A stretch of 64,000 bases of DNA from JAFANK01 sp036741695 (GCA_036741695.1 DAINRU010000007.1:17626-81625); one strand, 5' to 3'. Positions 8,925 to 18,402 are shown, numbered from the stretch's first letter. Numbers and translations are program-made. Notes: generated by a model not told the origin, from the letters alone.

Positions 8925-11900
8925 GCGACCGCACCTGGTCCCGGGCAGATCCGCGTGAAACTGCAGAACCGGCACTGCCGCTCGTCGTGAGCAGTCGGAA
9001 AGGCCGACATCTCGCCTTGGCTGCACATGGCGACGATGCGCGCGGCGATATCGCGCTCAACACGCCCCACCTCGGCGGGCGATAGGCTGCGCGCATCGCC
9101 CTCGCCTGCCGCCGCGACCATCGTGCTGTCAACCCGCAGGGCGCTGTTCTTGGTGTCCTTGCCCCGGAAGTACAGGTAGTCCAGCCGGCGCACGCGGTCT
9201 GCAAAAGCTCGCTCCACTCCCGGGATATAGAGGATGGTCTGCAGATTGAGGCCCGTCGGCGGGTCGCCGAAAATGGAGTCGCCGCCGTCGATCCGCTCGA
9301 AGGCCCGGCGGAGCACGGTCACAAGGTCCCCATGCCAGCGCCCGGACTTGTAGTCGCGCACGACGAGGCCGCCCTGCGCCAGCCGGTCGATGCGATCGAC
9401 TTTGCCATGCAGCGCGACGCGGCCGAACGGGGAGACGACGTCGCACTCGCAGGCAAGCACGGAAAATGGTTCTGACGTCGCTTCGGCGGCGAGGCGTCCT
9501 GCGTATTGTTCGAGACGTCGCCCGAGATCTTCGCGCTCGAAGCGGGCGAGCGGCGTCCCTTCGCCATCTGCCGACGTCGCGGCGGTTTCCTCGGCGACGA
9601 TCTCGCGCAGCCTCGCCGCGTATCGTGCGGCGGCGTCGTCCGCATGGCCGACGTGCTCGAAATCCGTCTCGATTTCGTGAAAGCGCCGTAGGACCTGGTG
9701 CAGCGTCTGGCCGTATCGCGTCGCGTCGTCGTCGTCGGCGGGCAGCCGCAACACCCTGCTGTAGAAGAAGCGACGAGGGCAATCGATGAACGCGCTGACG
9801 CCGGTGGGCGACAGCGTGTCCATGGGCAGCCGTATCGCTCTTGGGGGCGCCGCAGCTGCTCGATCGTTCGTATGGCTGCGCGCCTGGCCGTGCAGCGAAG
9901 CATCCTGCTCGATGTGCTCTCTCGCCTCGCCGGCGGTGTGCGCGATCGCGCTCGCAAACGGCGAGAGCTCGAGGTCCACGCCCTCATCGTCCACCCGTGC
10001 TGCTGTGGCGAGGACATCCTTTCGCGAACGGGTGAGGGCGACGTACCATAAGGAGTGCTCTTCGCGCCGCGCTTCGTCTCCGCCGAGGAAGACCGAGATG
10101 CCGGCGCCGGTGAGCGTGCGGATGCTCCGCGTGGTCAGAAGACGGTTGGGCCGTTCGTCCGCGGGCAAGATCCCGTCGATCAACCGCGGGATGACGACGA
10201 AGTCGAACTCCAAACCCTTCGCGGCGTGGATCGACATCACGCGGACGCCATCCGTGCCTCCCGGCGGCGGCTGGGTCGCGTCGGCGAGCAGTCCGACCGT
10301 CTCATCGAGCCGCGCGATGAACTCCACGACGTCCGGACGGGACCCGTGATGCGCCGAAACAGGCGCGCCGGTTCCCTCGCTGTAGTCCTGGGCGGCCGCA
10401 AGCAAGGCGTCAAGGCGAAGCGGAGAAGCGTTTGGGTCAAACCCGCTGACAGGATCGCCCTCGCGCACCGGCCGCAGAAGGTCGAGTTCGTAGATGATGG
10501 TCTGCACGAGCTCGAACGGCGTCGCCTTGAGGTATGCGTCGCCGCAATGCTTCCAGGCGGTGAGAAGATCTGAGATCGGACGCAGACCTCCCGGCGGGTT
10601 GGAACGCAGCATGGCGCGCGGATCGGTCATGCCGGCTCTGCGACCGGCGTCGAAAGCGAGCCGCACGTCGATCTGCCGGAAACCGACGATCGGATTTGCG
10701 AGCAGGCGCCGCCACAACCGCTCGTCCTCTTTTGTCGCCAGCAGGCGCAAGGCGGTGAGCACCGCGTCGACGCAGACGTCTTCGTGGAACCCCGCCGCCG
10801 GCAGCGCTGCGACCGGCACTCCGGCCAGCGCAAGCGCGCTCGAGATGAGCTCTTGATAGGGCCGGGTCTGGCGCAGCAACACGGCGATCCCTCGTGGCGG
10901 CGTCCCGGCGACGACCTTCTCGACCACTGCGTCGCGGATCGCCCGCACCTCGTCGTCGGTCGTGTGCGGCCGCGCGAGGCGCACGCTTCCCCGTTTTTCG
11001 GGATCGGCAGCCGTGGTCAGGGAATCGCGGTCCAGACTCGCATCGGCATTGGCGACGTCGAGCACCGCTTGCGCCGAGCGCCGGTTATCGCGCAGCGGCA
11101 GCGTCTGACACGCAAAGGCGACGCGCGCTGCTGCGACGTTGCCGGGCGATGCACCGCGAAAGCGGTAGATCGATTGATTGACATCGCCGACAAAGCAGAA
11201 GAGCGGAACGGGCGTCATCACGGCGCGCATCGCTTCGAGCAGATGCAGCTGCATGACGTCGCTGTCTTGGAACTCATCCACGAGCACGTGAAGGAAGCCG
11301 GCATCGCGCAGCCAGCGCACTGCGGCGCTGCGCTCGTCGCCAAGCGCGACGACGGCTTCGTTGACGAGGTCGCGGTAGTCGCGCAGTTCGCCGCGTGCCC
11401 GCTCCGCTTCCATGAGCGTGAAGATCTGCGCGATATCGGCCAGCCTCACGTCGCCGCGCGCCAGATCGGTGAGCCGCTGCGCCGTGACGCCCTGACCCTT
11501 GAGGTGCGCGATGACGTTGAGGCAATCGGTCGCGAATTGCGAGCTCTCGGTGACGCCGGCGTCAAATGACGACAGCACGAGCAGACCCGAACGCATGATG
11601 CGTCGCCAGATCAAGCGCTCTTTGACAGGCGTCAAGAGCGCACGGCTGCGCACTCGCGCGTCACCGCCGTCGAGCAGCCGGCCGCAGAAGCTGTGGAACG
11701 TCTTGACGAAGAGCTCTGAGACGGCAAGTCCGGAACCGGTCGACTGGCGCAGCCGCAGGAGCACTCGGTCGCGCATCTCGTCCGCCGAACGGCGTGAAAA
11801 CGTCAGCACGAGGATGCGGTTTGGTGCAACGCCTTCAGCGACGAGCGCTGCGAAGCGCCGGGCGAGCGTCTCGGTCTTGCCGGTTCCGGGGCCTGCAAAG

Positions 11901-11968
11901 ACGAGCAGATTGCCGCTGCGGTGAGCGATGACGGCCTGCTGTTGCGTGGTCGGTGGGAATGGGTCCAT
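8921..11968 (-). CDS. UvrD-type helicase with C-terminal RecB-like Fe-S nuclease (AdnA-like)
   Basis: 1015-residue partner of the downstream helicase-nuclease. Seen: Walker A FAGPGTGKTET near residue 28, VDEFQDSD (II), GDVNQSIYRFRGASPGN (III), SIHAAKGLEFDFV (V), YVALTRSRK (VI). The nuclease part holds GQTLHQVLRRF, HGKVDRID and RDYKSGRW, and the Fe-S cysteines lie in IDCPRRFFY and QCRFCSFTRIC. All helicase and nuclease motifs look intact, unlike AddB, whose motor is dead. Known role of the family: heterodimeric end resection for recombination repair. The ATG at 11968 has only GAG nearby as a ribosome signal. First gene of a two-gene operon, divergent from the secreted protein at 12037, with a palindrome copy in between. 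Confidence 0.85.
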   Translation of the reverse strand: MDPFPPTTQQQAVIAHRSGNLLVFAGPGTGKTETLARRFAALVAEGVAPNRILVLTFSRRSADEMRDRVLLRLRQSTGSGLAVSELFVKTFHSFCGRLLDGGDARVRSRALLTPVKERLIWRRIMRSGLLVLSSFDAGVTESSQFATDCLNVIAHLKGQGVTAQRLTDLARGDVRLADIAQIFTLMEAERARGELRDYRDLVNEAVVALGDERSAAVRWLRDAGFLHVLVDEFQDSDVMQLHLLEAMRAVMTPVPLFCFVGDVNQSIYRFRGASPGNVAAARVAFACQTLPLRDNRRSAQAVLDVANADASLDRDSLTTAADPEKRGSVRLARPHTTDDEVRAIRDAVVEKVVAGTPPRGIAVLLRQTRPYQELISSALALAGVPVAALPAAGFHEDVCVDAVLTALRLLATKEDERLWRRLLANPIVGFRQIDVRLAFDAGRRAGMTDPRAMLRSNPPGGLRPISDLLTAWKHCGDAYLKATPFELVQTIIYELDLLRPVREGDPVSGFDPNASPLRLDALLAAAQDYSEGTGAPVSAHHGSRPDVVEFIARLDETVGLLADATQPPPGGTDGVRVMSIHAAKGLEFDFVVIPRLIDGILPADERPNRLLTTRSIRTLTGAGISVFLGGDEARREEHSLWYVALTRSRKDVLATAARVDDEGVDLELSPFASAIAHTAGEAREHIEQDASLHGQARSHTNDRAAAAPPRAIRLPMDTLSPTGVSAFIDCPRRFFYSRVLRLPADDDDATRYGQTLHQVLRRFHEIETDFEHVGHADDAAARYAARLREIVAEETAATSADGEGTPLARFEREDLGRRLEQYAGRLAAEATSEPFSVLACECDVVSPFGRVALHGKVDRIDRLAQGGLVVRDYKSGRWHGDLVTVLRRAFERIDGGDSIFGDPPTGLNLQTILYIPGVERAFADRVRRLDYLYFRGKDTKNSALRVDSTMVAAAGEGDARSLSPAEVGRVERDIAARIVAMCSQGEMSAFPTAHDERQCRFCSFTRICPGPGAVA

Positions 11969-11990
11969 CTCGTGATTAATCCCCGCTCAT

Positions 11991-12014
11991 GTAGCAACGG
12001 ACCTTCAGGTCCGT
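11991..12014. repeat. Interspersed palindrome, copy 5
   Basis: GTAGCAACGGACCTTCAGGTCCGT, with the last T of the consensus replaced. It lies between the divergent helicase and secreted-protein genes. Confidence 0.85.
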
Positions 12015-12036
12015 CGTAGCCCTCAGGAGAACGCAC

Positions 12037-12729
12037 ATGCCGTCACGCATCTTCGCGGGCGTGCTCGTCACGCTCGTCGCCGCTTCACTCATCGCCGCTC
12101 GCGCCAGCGACGCCCAGGCAGCATCACCAGCCCCGATGTCGCACATGGCGATGCCGAGCGCTTCGTCCACGCCTGTGCCCAAGCCCGATGCCGCGGAGGC
12201 CGCCTTCATCGCCGACGTCACAAAGGTGCTCCAGGAGCGGTATGCCACGACCGGCGCTGCCAAAGCCGCGGGGTACTTCCAGATGACGAGGCTCGAGGAC
12301 GACGGCACGGCCATCTGGTTCAACGGCAAGTGGGACGACGACGTCAGCAAGTACGATCCGAATTTCCTGTGGTACGACAAGAATGGGAAGCTCGTCGGCC
12401 TCGACTATCAATACCGCGTCAGCACGAACCCCAAGCCGCCGGGGCCGGAGGTCTACCCCGTCATGGCAAGCCGCTGGAGCACGATCGACGCACACATGCA
12501 CTTCGCCTATACGTTGCCGAACGGCACGGTGAAACGGCGCGGTGCGGCATTGCTGCCTGATGAGACTGGCGACCCGACGGCAGCGCAACTGCGAGCCGCA
12601 AAACTGCTGCCTGCGAACGCGACGCTGCTGTGGGCCCATTACCACCCGAAGTCATGGGATCTTGGATTTTGGCTCGTCCCTAATCCGAATGGAGCGTTCG
12701 CAGATCTCAACCCGCTCGTGAAGCCCTAA
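12037..12729 (+). CDS. Secreted protein of unknown function
   Basis: 230-residue exported protein; I do not recognise the family. Seen: a Sec signal peptide (hydrophobic residues 5-22, cleavage probably after AQA near 28), then a Met/His/Pro-rich linker containing PMSHMAMPS. A globular region follows with conserved-looking aromatic and His clusters (IDAHMHFAY near 155 and WAHYHPKSWDLGFW near 205). The paired histidines could bind a metal, but this is a guess. AGGAGA at 12025 precedes the ATG by about seven bases. It is a single-gene unit ending at a strong terminator shared with the convergent sedolisin gene. Confidence 0.72.
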   Translation: MPSRIFAGVLVTLVAASLIAARASDAQAASPAPMSHMAMPSASSTPVPKPDAAEAAFIADVTKVLQERYATTGAAKAAGYFQMTRLEDDGTAIWFNGKWDDDVSKYDPNFLWYDKNGKLVGLDYQYRVSTNPKPPGPEVYPVMASRWSTIDAHMHFAYTLPNGTVKRRGAALLPDETGDPTAAQLRAAKLLPANATLLWAHYHPKSWDLGFWLVPNPNGAFADLNPLVKP

Positions 12730-12747
12730 GTTCTTTTCGGCTTCGAA

Positions 12748-12788
12748 AAAAGAAAGGGCGGTGCACCCGTGCGCCGCCCTCCTTCTTT
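12748..12788. terminator. Bidirectional rho-independent terminator
   Basis: Stem AGGGCGG-TGCAC pairs with TGCGCCGCCCT, flanked by AAAGAA on the left and TTCTTT on the right, so a T-rich tail exists on both strands. It sits between the convergent secreted-protein and sedolisin genes. Confidence 0.8.
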
Positions 12789-12799
12789 GGAGCCTACCC

Positions 12800-14848
12800 T
12801 CAGATCCCGACGATCGCCTTGATGAGGTTGCGCGCGAAGGGTGCCCCAAGCCCCGTGGCCGCGTCCCAGCCCGCGTGAGCTTTGAACCCCGGATCGAGCA
12901 CGGAGTAGTCTGGCGACGAAAGCGGCGGAACTTGGTTTGATCCGTAGACGATGTCGTAGATGGCGCTACCTTTGGAAGCTGCGCTCATCCCGTACAGCAA
13001 TGCAGCCGGATTGCCAAGCCTGTAGGTATGGCCGAGTGGCCCCGTATTGCAGGCAGCGGTTTGCTTACAAGCTTCGAGCACGAGCGCCCACATCGCCGCC
13101 ATGTCAGGCGCCGAAGCACTCGTGCCGCCGACAGGGCCGATCTGAGCTCCGCCAAGCCCGGTACAGCTCGGGGGCGCGCTGCCGCAGTTGATGAGGACCG
13201 CGTCACCCGTGGCGAGATCCGCGTTCAGCGAGACGTCGGGCTGCAGCCGATGGGTTGAGTCGCAGACGCCGTTGGTCGCGCAGATCGATCCGGCCTGTTC
13301 GTATCCGGGCCGGGCGAAGTATTTGGAAAAGCCGCCGCCGCCCGCCCCAAACGTCTGCGTCTGAACCCCCCAGGTCGTGATGGGGCCGGTCAGCCTGCCA
13401 TTGCTGCCGATCGGCGTGGTCGTGCCGCCGACGGAGACCACGTTTGTGTCACCGCTCGGGTAGGAGACGCAGAGCACATCCGGAGTCGACGTGATGTCGC
13501 GCTGACATCCGGAAGCGCCGGTATCCCCTGATGAGATGAACACCGCGATGCCTTCAGCGGCGAGCGTCGCGAAGATGGCTGGTTCTGCTCCCGAGCATCC
13601 GGTCGGGGTCACCGCCGGGCATGTCAGCAGAGGGTTGCTCGGGCTAGCGAAATCAAGTTCTCCGATGCCGAAGCTCGCCGAGACGACGTCGGCGACATTG
13701 TCGTTTGCGATCTGCTGCCATTCATCATCGGTCTCGCCGATACCGAGCTGCGGTGAACCAGCACCGGGAGCGCACGTGCCCGGTGCGAAGCATTCGTTCG
13801 GGTTGTAGGCTAGATAGAAGTTCACCGTGGCATTCGGCGCAAGCGAACTCGTCTGCTCCGTGTCGAGCTGCGCTTCGACATCCTCAGGATTACAGGCTGG
13901 AAGGGCGCCGCCGCACGGCCCGGTCACAGGTGGCGGCGTCACGAGTCCGGTGCTGTAGCAGCATGCCATCACCGCGATGACATTTTTCTGATTGACGGTG
14001 CCCGTCGCACTGGTCAGGTTGAAGAGCGAGCGGAGCGCAGGGACGTCAAATGCCGAGATGGGTCCCGTGCCGACGATACCGATCGTGATCCCATCGCCCC
14101 TGCAGCAGGTTCCACTCAGATTGTATGCGCCCGTGTAATCGAACGCTGCGGCCAGGTCGAAGGGGGAGTTGCCAATGAGCAGACCAGGTCCAAAGCCTTG
14201 GTAGGGCGTGAACGATGCGCCGACATCAAGATGTCGGCGGAAGTGGCGATAGGTCACCATGCCACCCATGCCGCTCACGGCGAGCGGCGAGGCGAAGCGC
14301 GGCGCCGCGACCGGGGCGTAGAAGGTGACGCCATTTTTGCGGAAGAGCCCGAAATGCGTGCCGAAGGCCCGCTCCATCGTGACCTGCGGCCCGACGACTC
14401 TGATCATCTCGCGCTGTGCCCACCATCTCACTCCAAGCCCCTGCCCCCAGAAGTACTGGATGGCAAGCGCTTGAGCGGCGGGCGCGGCCCCGAAGTCATC
14501 GGCGATCTGCTGCGGCGTCAAGAAATGTCTATAGTAGAGGGAACGTGGGTCGCTGACGAGCGCCGCATAGCGCTGCAACCCAGCTTCGTCGCGAAGCTGC
14601 ATCGCCACGTTGACGCTCATGACCCCCAGATGGGCTGGACCGAGATAGGTGGCGCCGACGAGGTCCTCGCCGCCATAAGGAGCGGTGAACACAGGCCCAC
14701 GTGGTACTGCGGTGGAGAACACAGGGCCAACCGGCCGGCGCAGGATCGGCGGCTGCCACTCGGGGCTACTTGGCGGCGCCGACACCGACAGCGCAGCGAC
14801 GGGGTACGCGACGATGAGGAGGGCGATGCAGAAGAGCCAGCGCTTCAT
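12800..14848 (-). CDS. S53 family serine-carboxyl peptidase (sedolisin/kumamolisin type)
   Basis: 682-residue secreted acid peptidase. Seen: signal peptide at residues 1-20, then a pro-domain of about 170 residues (pro-kumamolisin type, with LYYRHFLTPQQIADDFG). The catalytic domain has the Glu/Asp pair in VEAQLDTEQ and the nucleophile serine in GGTSASAPDMAA. The C terminus carries the calcium-site-like AGWDAATGLGAP. Sedolisins are active at low pH and digest protein outside the cell. The ATG overlaps the stop of the upstream lipoprotein gene (ATGA), so the lipoprotein is probably made with it in fixed ratio. Several Cys pairs suggest disulphides. Family assignment is secure. Confidence 0.9.
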   Translation of the reverse strand: MKRWLFCIALLIVAYPVAALSVSAPPSSPEWQPPILRRPVGPVFSTAVPRGPVFTAPYGGEDLVGATYLGPAHLGVMSVNVAMQLRDEAGLQRYAALVSDPRSLYYRHFLTPQQIADDFGAAPAAQALAIQYFWGQGLGVRWWAQREMIRVVGPQVTMERAFGTHFGLFRKNGVTFYAPVAAPRFASPLAVSGMGGMVTYRHFRRHLDVGASFTPYQGFGPGLLIGNSPFDLAAAFDYTGAYNLSGTCCRGDGITIGIVGTGPISAFDVPALRSLFNLTSATGTVNQKNVIAVMACCYSTGLVTPPPVTGPCGGALPACNPEDVEAQLDTEQTSSLAPNATVNFYLAYNPNECFAPGTCAPGAGSPQLGIGETDDEWQQIANDNVADVVSASFGIGELDFASPSNPLLTCPAVTPTGCSGAEPAIFATLAAEGIAVFISSGDTGASGCQRDITSTPDVLCVSYPSGDTNVVSVGGTTTPIGSNGRLTGPITTWGVQTQTFGAGGGGFSKYFARPGYEQAGSICATNGVCDSTHRLQPDVSLNADLATGDAVLINCGSAPPSCTGLGGAQIGPVGGTSASAPDMAAMWALVLEACKQTAACNTGPLGHTYRLGNPAALLYGMSAASKGSAIYDIVYGSNQVPPLSSPDYSVLDPGFKAHAGWDAATGLGAPFARNLIKAIVGI

Positions 14849-16170
14849 TTGAGGTTACTCCGCTTCAGGAAAGCGTGCATCCGGGAGAGTTGCTGCTTGA
14901 GGATGGAAAGGCGAAAGCGCTCCAAACGGTCGCGCGCCAAGACGAGCTGGGGCGCGGACGACAGCGCACGCGAGTCCGAAGCGAGCGCTCGACGGGTGGC
15001 GTCCGAGCTGGCCGCGGCGCTCAGGCCGATGAACTCGCTGAAGACGTTGGTCTGGATGGAGGTGGGGCCGCCGAGCGTCGGGCCTCCCGACTGGCCGCTG
15101 AAATCATAGAAGATGTTCACGGTATCGGAGATGCGCTGACACACGGGGCCGACGCTTGTCACCCACGTGTCGGTGGTCTCGTCCTCGAGAAGGCCGAAGA
15201 TCGTGTCGAGCCGCGTCTCTTGCTGATGGAGATCTGCGCCCGACGTCCCGAATTTTGCCGAGACACAACCCTTGGGAATCGCGATGACACCGAGGTTGGT
15301 CGTCGTGTCGCTCGCCAGGGTGGGGCTCGGACCATACCACGCGGGGACGGGGATGACGATCGGCGTAGGCGTCGGCACAGGAGCGCCGACCGCGCTGATC
15401 GTGTAATCGATGATGCCCCCGCTCTGCGCGGGGACGGTGAGCTGCGTCGCCGTGCCCACGCCGAGGCCGAAGTAACCCGTCACCGGGATGGTCGCCGTGC
15501 CCGTGCCGTTCGGGTTGAGCGTGGCTGAGGTCGTCCCCGCCACCTCGGTCTTCGTCAGGCTGTACGATCCATCCGCGTTGATGGTCTCGCTGATCGTCGT
15601 GCCATCGGGGTCTGTCTCCGCGATGATCGAGGAGGCGTTGTTCGACCAACCCGATCCGAGCGGTATCTGCCCCGTGATGCCGTTGCCGGCCAGGTACTGG
15701 ACGTCGTCCACGACGCCGTTGCTGTCGGTGGAATGGTACCCGATGTTGATGATGTAGCCGGCAGCGGCCGGAAACTGCAGATAGTTATCGGTGTTGGTCG
15801 TGATCGTCTGGGTCGGCGCCGTGTCCGTCTCGACCGACTGATAGTCCGTTGCGGCCTGTCCATGGAAGATCTTTCCCGTCAGAACCGTGATGTTCTGCGC
15901 GACGGCGCTCTTGAAGACCGCCGGCGCAGGTGTCGGCGTCGGATAGGTGCGGGTGATGGTCTGGGTCGACGTTCCGAAGAGCGTGAACGACGTACAGCCG
16001 CCCGAGGGGCAAACAAAGGGCGGGACTGTGGGTGGCGTCATGGTCGGGGGCGGAGGATTGATCGTGCTCCCGCCGCCGCCACCGCCGCCGCCGCCGCCAC
16101 CGCAGGCTGCGATTGCAAGGGCTATGGCAGCTGCCACGCCCACGACAGCAAAGGTTCGAACTCTTGACAT
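14845..16170 (-). CDS. Poly-Gly lipoprotein coupled to the sedolisin gene
   Basis: 441-residue lipoprotein of no recognised family. Seen: signal peptide with lipobox IAAC near residue 21, then an uninterrupted run of glycines from a CCG/CCA tract at 16068-16102, a Pro/Thr linker, and a Thr/Asn/Gly-rich beta-type region to about residue 380. The last 60 residues are charged and helical. The glycine tract is a tandem codon repeat and may vary in length. The stop overlaps the ATG of the S53 peptidase, so it could be a surface anchor, chaperone or inhibitor for that enzyme; this is inference from coupling alone. An ATG at 16191 would add seven residues. Confidence 0.72.
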   Translation of the reverse strand: MSRVRTFAVVGVAAAIALAIAACGGGGGGGGGGGSTINPPPPTMTPPTVPPFVCPSGGCTSFTLFGTSTQTITRTYPTPTPAPAVFKSAVAQNITVLTGKIFHGQAATDYQSVETDTAPTQTITTNTDNYLQFPAAAGYIINIGYHSTDSNGVVDDVQYLAGNGITGQIPLGSGWSNNASSIIAETDPDGTTISETINADGSYSLTKTEVAGTTSATLNPNGTGTATIPVTGYFGLGVGTATQLTVPAQSGGIIDYTISAVGAPVPTPTPIVIPVPAWYGPSPTLASDTTTNLGVIAIPKGCVSAKFGTSGADLHQQETRLDTIFGLLEDETTDTWVTSVGPVCQRISDTVNIFYDFSGQSGGPTLGGPTSIQTNVFSEFIGLSAAASSDATRRALASDSRALSSAPQLVLARDRLERFRLSILKQQLSRMHAFLKRSNLK

Positions 16171-16433
16171 GGGTGCCCGCCGCTCTCTCATGGAGACATG
16201 TAGGATGCATCAAAAAACGTGCATCAAAGGCATCGTCAGAACCACGTTTGCGCTCCAGCGATGACAACTGCGAGCTTCGTACAGGTCCGGACGATTCCCC
16301 ACCGTTTCCTCTCTCATAAAGGGCGCGCCGAACGATCCGTGACCAGCGTACCTCGCGCGATGCGTCGAAAGGACTCCCCTGCACGGTCCGGTGCCGGGCA
16401 AAACCGCAAGCCCGTCGAAAACGTTCATATACG

Positions 16434-17360
16434 ATGAAGCATCCAATCGTGGGCACTCCCGCCCGGCTCGTGGGGATGGTCGCGTTCGTCACAGCGCTGT
16501 TCATCGCGCAAGGTGGGCCTGCCGAAAGCGTAGGCCGGGCAGCGGTCGCTGCAGTGTCGCCGCTTCCATCAGCCTCGCCCTCACCCAGCCCGACTGCGAG
16601 CCCTTTTCCGACGCCGACGGAATCGCTCACACCGGATGAGATCCTCTCGCGCACGGAAGAGACCTTGCGCGCGAACCCAGACCCTCCGTACATCACCTAC
16701 AAGATGCACGAGATCTTCGTGCATCACGGCAAGGCCCACACATACGACTATCAGGTCTGGTATCGCAGCGACGGCAAGGGCCTCATGCAAGACCTCGCGC
16801 CCGGCAGGCGAGGGCGGAACGAGACCTTCTTCGGCTACCCGTTCCCGTCAGCCCCAGACAACAACATCTTGCTCTACGCGACGCCGCCACCGGTCAGCAC
16901 TCCCCCGCCGCCGGTCGGTTCGCCCGCTCCGGGCAGCACGGCACCGGTCATCTCTTACGAGCACGTGAGCGGTGACCGGTACTATGTCGTGTCGTACGCT
17001 GGTCTGGACAGGTACGATGGGCATACCGTCTACCATCTCACCTTACGCGCGGTCAGCGACGAGAGCAAGCATCCGTGGAAAGACCTGTGGGTGGACATCG
17101 ACACGTTCCAAGTTTGGAGGGCGCATGCCGACGCGGGAGGCAGCGTGGGACCGCTCTCGGGGCGCGCCATCGCAGACGTGGAGTTTGCGCCTATCGGAAA
17201 CTACTGGATGGTGAAGCAGGCGACGGCCGACGGAGAGGGACGTTTCGGATTTATTTCCGATAGCGGGCACTACGAATACTATTTTTCAGACTTCGGTTTT
17301 CCGAATACTCTACCAGACTGGTACTTCAACGAGGCGGAGTTCGACAAGCATCGTCCCTAA
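16434..17360 (+). CDS. Secreted protein of unknown function, LolA-like architecture
   Basis: 308-residue exported protein. Seen: signal-type hydrophobic stretch at residues 9-27, then a Ser/Pro-rich linker (SPLPSASPSPSP). A beta-rich domain begins with TPDEILSRTEETLRANPDPPYITYKM, the kind of opening seen in LolA/LppX-fold lipid-carrier proteins. A second Pro-rich insert (PPPVSTPPPPVG) lies near residue 155. The C-terminal half has alternating aromatic strands (YYVVSYAGLDRYDG, HYEYYFSDFG). No catalytic motif is visible. The protein at 26663 has a similar plan. A lipid- or pigment-binding role is possible but not shown. Confidence 0.68.
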   Translation: MKHPIVGTPARLVGMVAFVTALFIAQGGPAESVGRAAVAAVSPLPSASPSPSPTASPFPTPTESLTPDEILSRTEETLRANPDPPYITYKMHEIFVHHGKAHTYDYQVWYRSDGKGLMQDLAPGRRGRNETFFGYPFPSAPDNNILLYATPPPVSTPPPPVGSPAPGSTAPVISYEHVSGDRYYVVSYAGLDRYDGHTVYHLTLRAVSDESKHPWKDLWVDIDTFQVWRAHADAGGSVGPLSGRAIADVEFAPIGNYWMVKQATADGEGRFGFISDSGHYEYYFSDFGFPNTLPDWYFNEAEFDKHRP

Positions 17361-17460
17361 GGACGCGACGCCTCGGAGAAGCAACAAAGTCTGCGGTCGA
17401 TACGTTGATGTATTGACCGGGCAACCGCTTGGCGGGATAGCCTGGGGGAGGAAGCCAGCC

Positions 17461-17649
17461 GTGCGAGAGATCGGACCATTCGAGAAAAGGAGCCAGCGCA
17501 GCGATGCGCCGGCCACCAAGGGACCGAAACCCGACTTCGTGCGAACCACGCTCAACGCGCGAGAGCTCCACGCGTATTACATCGCGCTGATCTCATCGCC
17601 CACCCTGGCCGTGGTGCGCAAGAAGCTCAAACTGCAATCATATAATTAA
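17461..17649 (+). CDS. Small basic protein, 62 residues
   Basis: Short gene of unknown function. A strong Shine-Dalgarno sequence (GGGGAGGAAG at 17444-17453) lies seven bases before GTG 17461, and a clear rho-independent terminator follows 25 bases after the stop, so the unit looks genuine. The product is basic (many Lys and Arg, ending KKLKLQSYN) with a central helix-prone part ARELHAYYIALI; no signal peptide or cysteines. A longer version from TTG 17413 is possible but lacks a ribosome site. No similarity recognised. Confidence 0.5.
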   Translation: MREIGPFEKRSQRSDAPATKGPKPDFVRTTLNARELHAYYIALISSPTLAVVRKKLKLQSYN

Positions 17650-17673
17650 TACATAACCGACATTGTACAAATA

Positions 17674-17698
17674 GGGCCGGATATTATCCGGCCTTTTT
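17674..17698 (+). terminator. Rho-independent terminator
   Basis: Perfect 8-bp stem GGCCGGAT/ATCCGGCC with a three-base loop followed by TTTTT. It ends the small gene at 17461-17649. Confidence 0.88.
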
Positions 17699-17727
17699 GT
17701 TGTGCGTCATGTTTTTTCATCCGACTC

Positions 17728-18402
17728 TCACGGGAGCAGGGTGTCGGGCGGTCCGTCGACGCCGCCGCGCGCGCGCACGAGGGCTGCGACCTCTCCATCT
17801 CCGCGCTCTTCCAGCCCCTCGATGACGCCGCGGAGATCGCCCTCGTTCTTGTTCTGGCTGAACTTCCACGCTCCCTCAAGCGTCTGGATCGGGATCTCGA
17901 ATCCTATGATGGCGCCCAGCATGCGCTCGACGTACTCGAGCGGCGCATCTTCGACCGCCCAGGGATGCTCGCGCGCCGATTCAAGGATCTGGGTCGACCT
18001 GCGCACGATGTCGTGCAGCCGCTCGCGATCGTCGAAAAAGGAGATCGGTCCGCGCGCCTGCACGGCGAGATACTGCCATGTTGGGACGACCTTGCCCGTC
18101 AGCTTCTTGGTCTCATACCACGACGGAGTGATGTACGCGTGCGGCCCCACAAAGGCGGCGAGCGCCAAGAAGCTTGCGTCCGATTTCTCCCACTGGCTGT
18201 TGGCACGAGCGAGATGGCCGAAGATCGTGCCGTTAGGCGCTGGATCGGGGTTGACGAACATGGGGACGTGGCTAGCCAGCGGGCCCTGCGTTCCGACCGT
18301 GATGAGCGTGCCGAGCCGGATCTGATCGATGGCGGCGTGAAGCACCGGAACCCGGTTCTCGCGATTGTGGGGTGGCGTGTACATGGCGGCCGTATTCTTC
18401 AT
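17728..18402 (-). CDS. paiB: FMN-binding split-barrel protein, PaiB family
   Basis: 224-residue member of the PaiB 'FMN-binding negative transcriptional regulator' family. Seen: the family's N-terminal MYTPPHNREN (residues 7-16), ASHVPMFVNPD, GHLARANSQW near residue 65, PHAYITPSWYETK near 105 and VPTWQYLAVQARG near 125, in the usual order and length. B. subtilis PaiB was described as repressing sporulation and protease genes; biochemically these are flavin-binding split barrels. Two ATGs compete: 18402, and 18384, which matches the family's usual MY start. Isolated gene with no evident partner. Confidence 0.88.
   Translation of the reverse strand: MKNTAAMYTPPHNRENRVPVLHAAIDQIRLGTLITVGTQGPLASHVPMFVNPDPAPNGTIFGHLARANSQWEKSDASFLALAAFVGPHAYITPSWYETKKLTGKVVPTWQYLAVQARGPISFFDDRERLHDIVRRSTQILESAREHPWAVEDAPLEYVERMLGAIIGFEIPIQTLEGAWKFSQNKNEGDLRGVIEGLEERGDGEVAALVRARGGVDGPPDTLLP

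Noticed and set aside
16068..16102. CCG/CCA repeat considered as a tandem array or CRISPR
   Set aside because: It is a codon repeat encoding glycine in the lipoprotein; no spacers and no cas genes.
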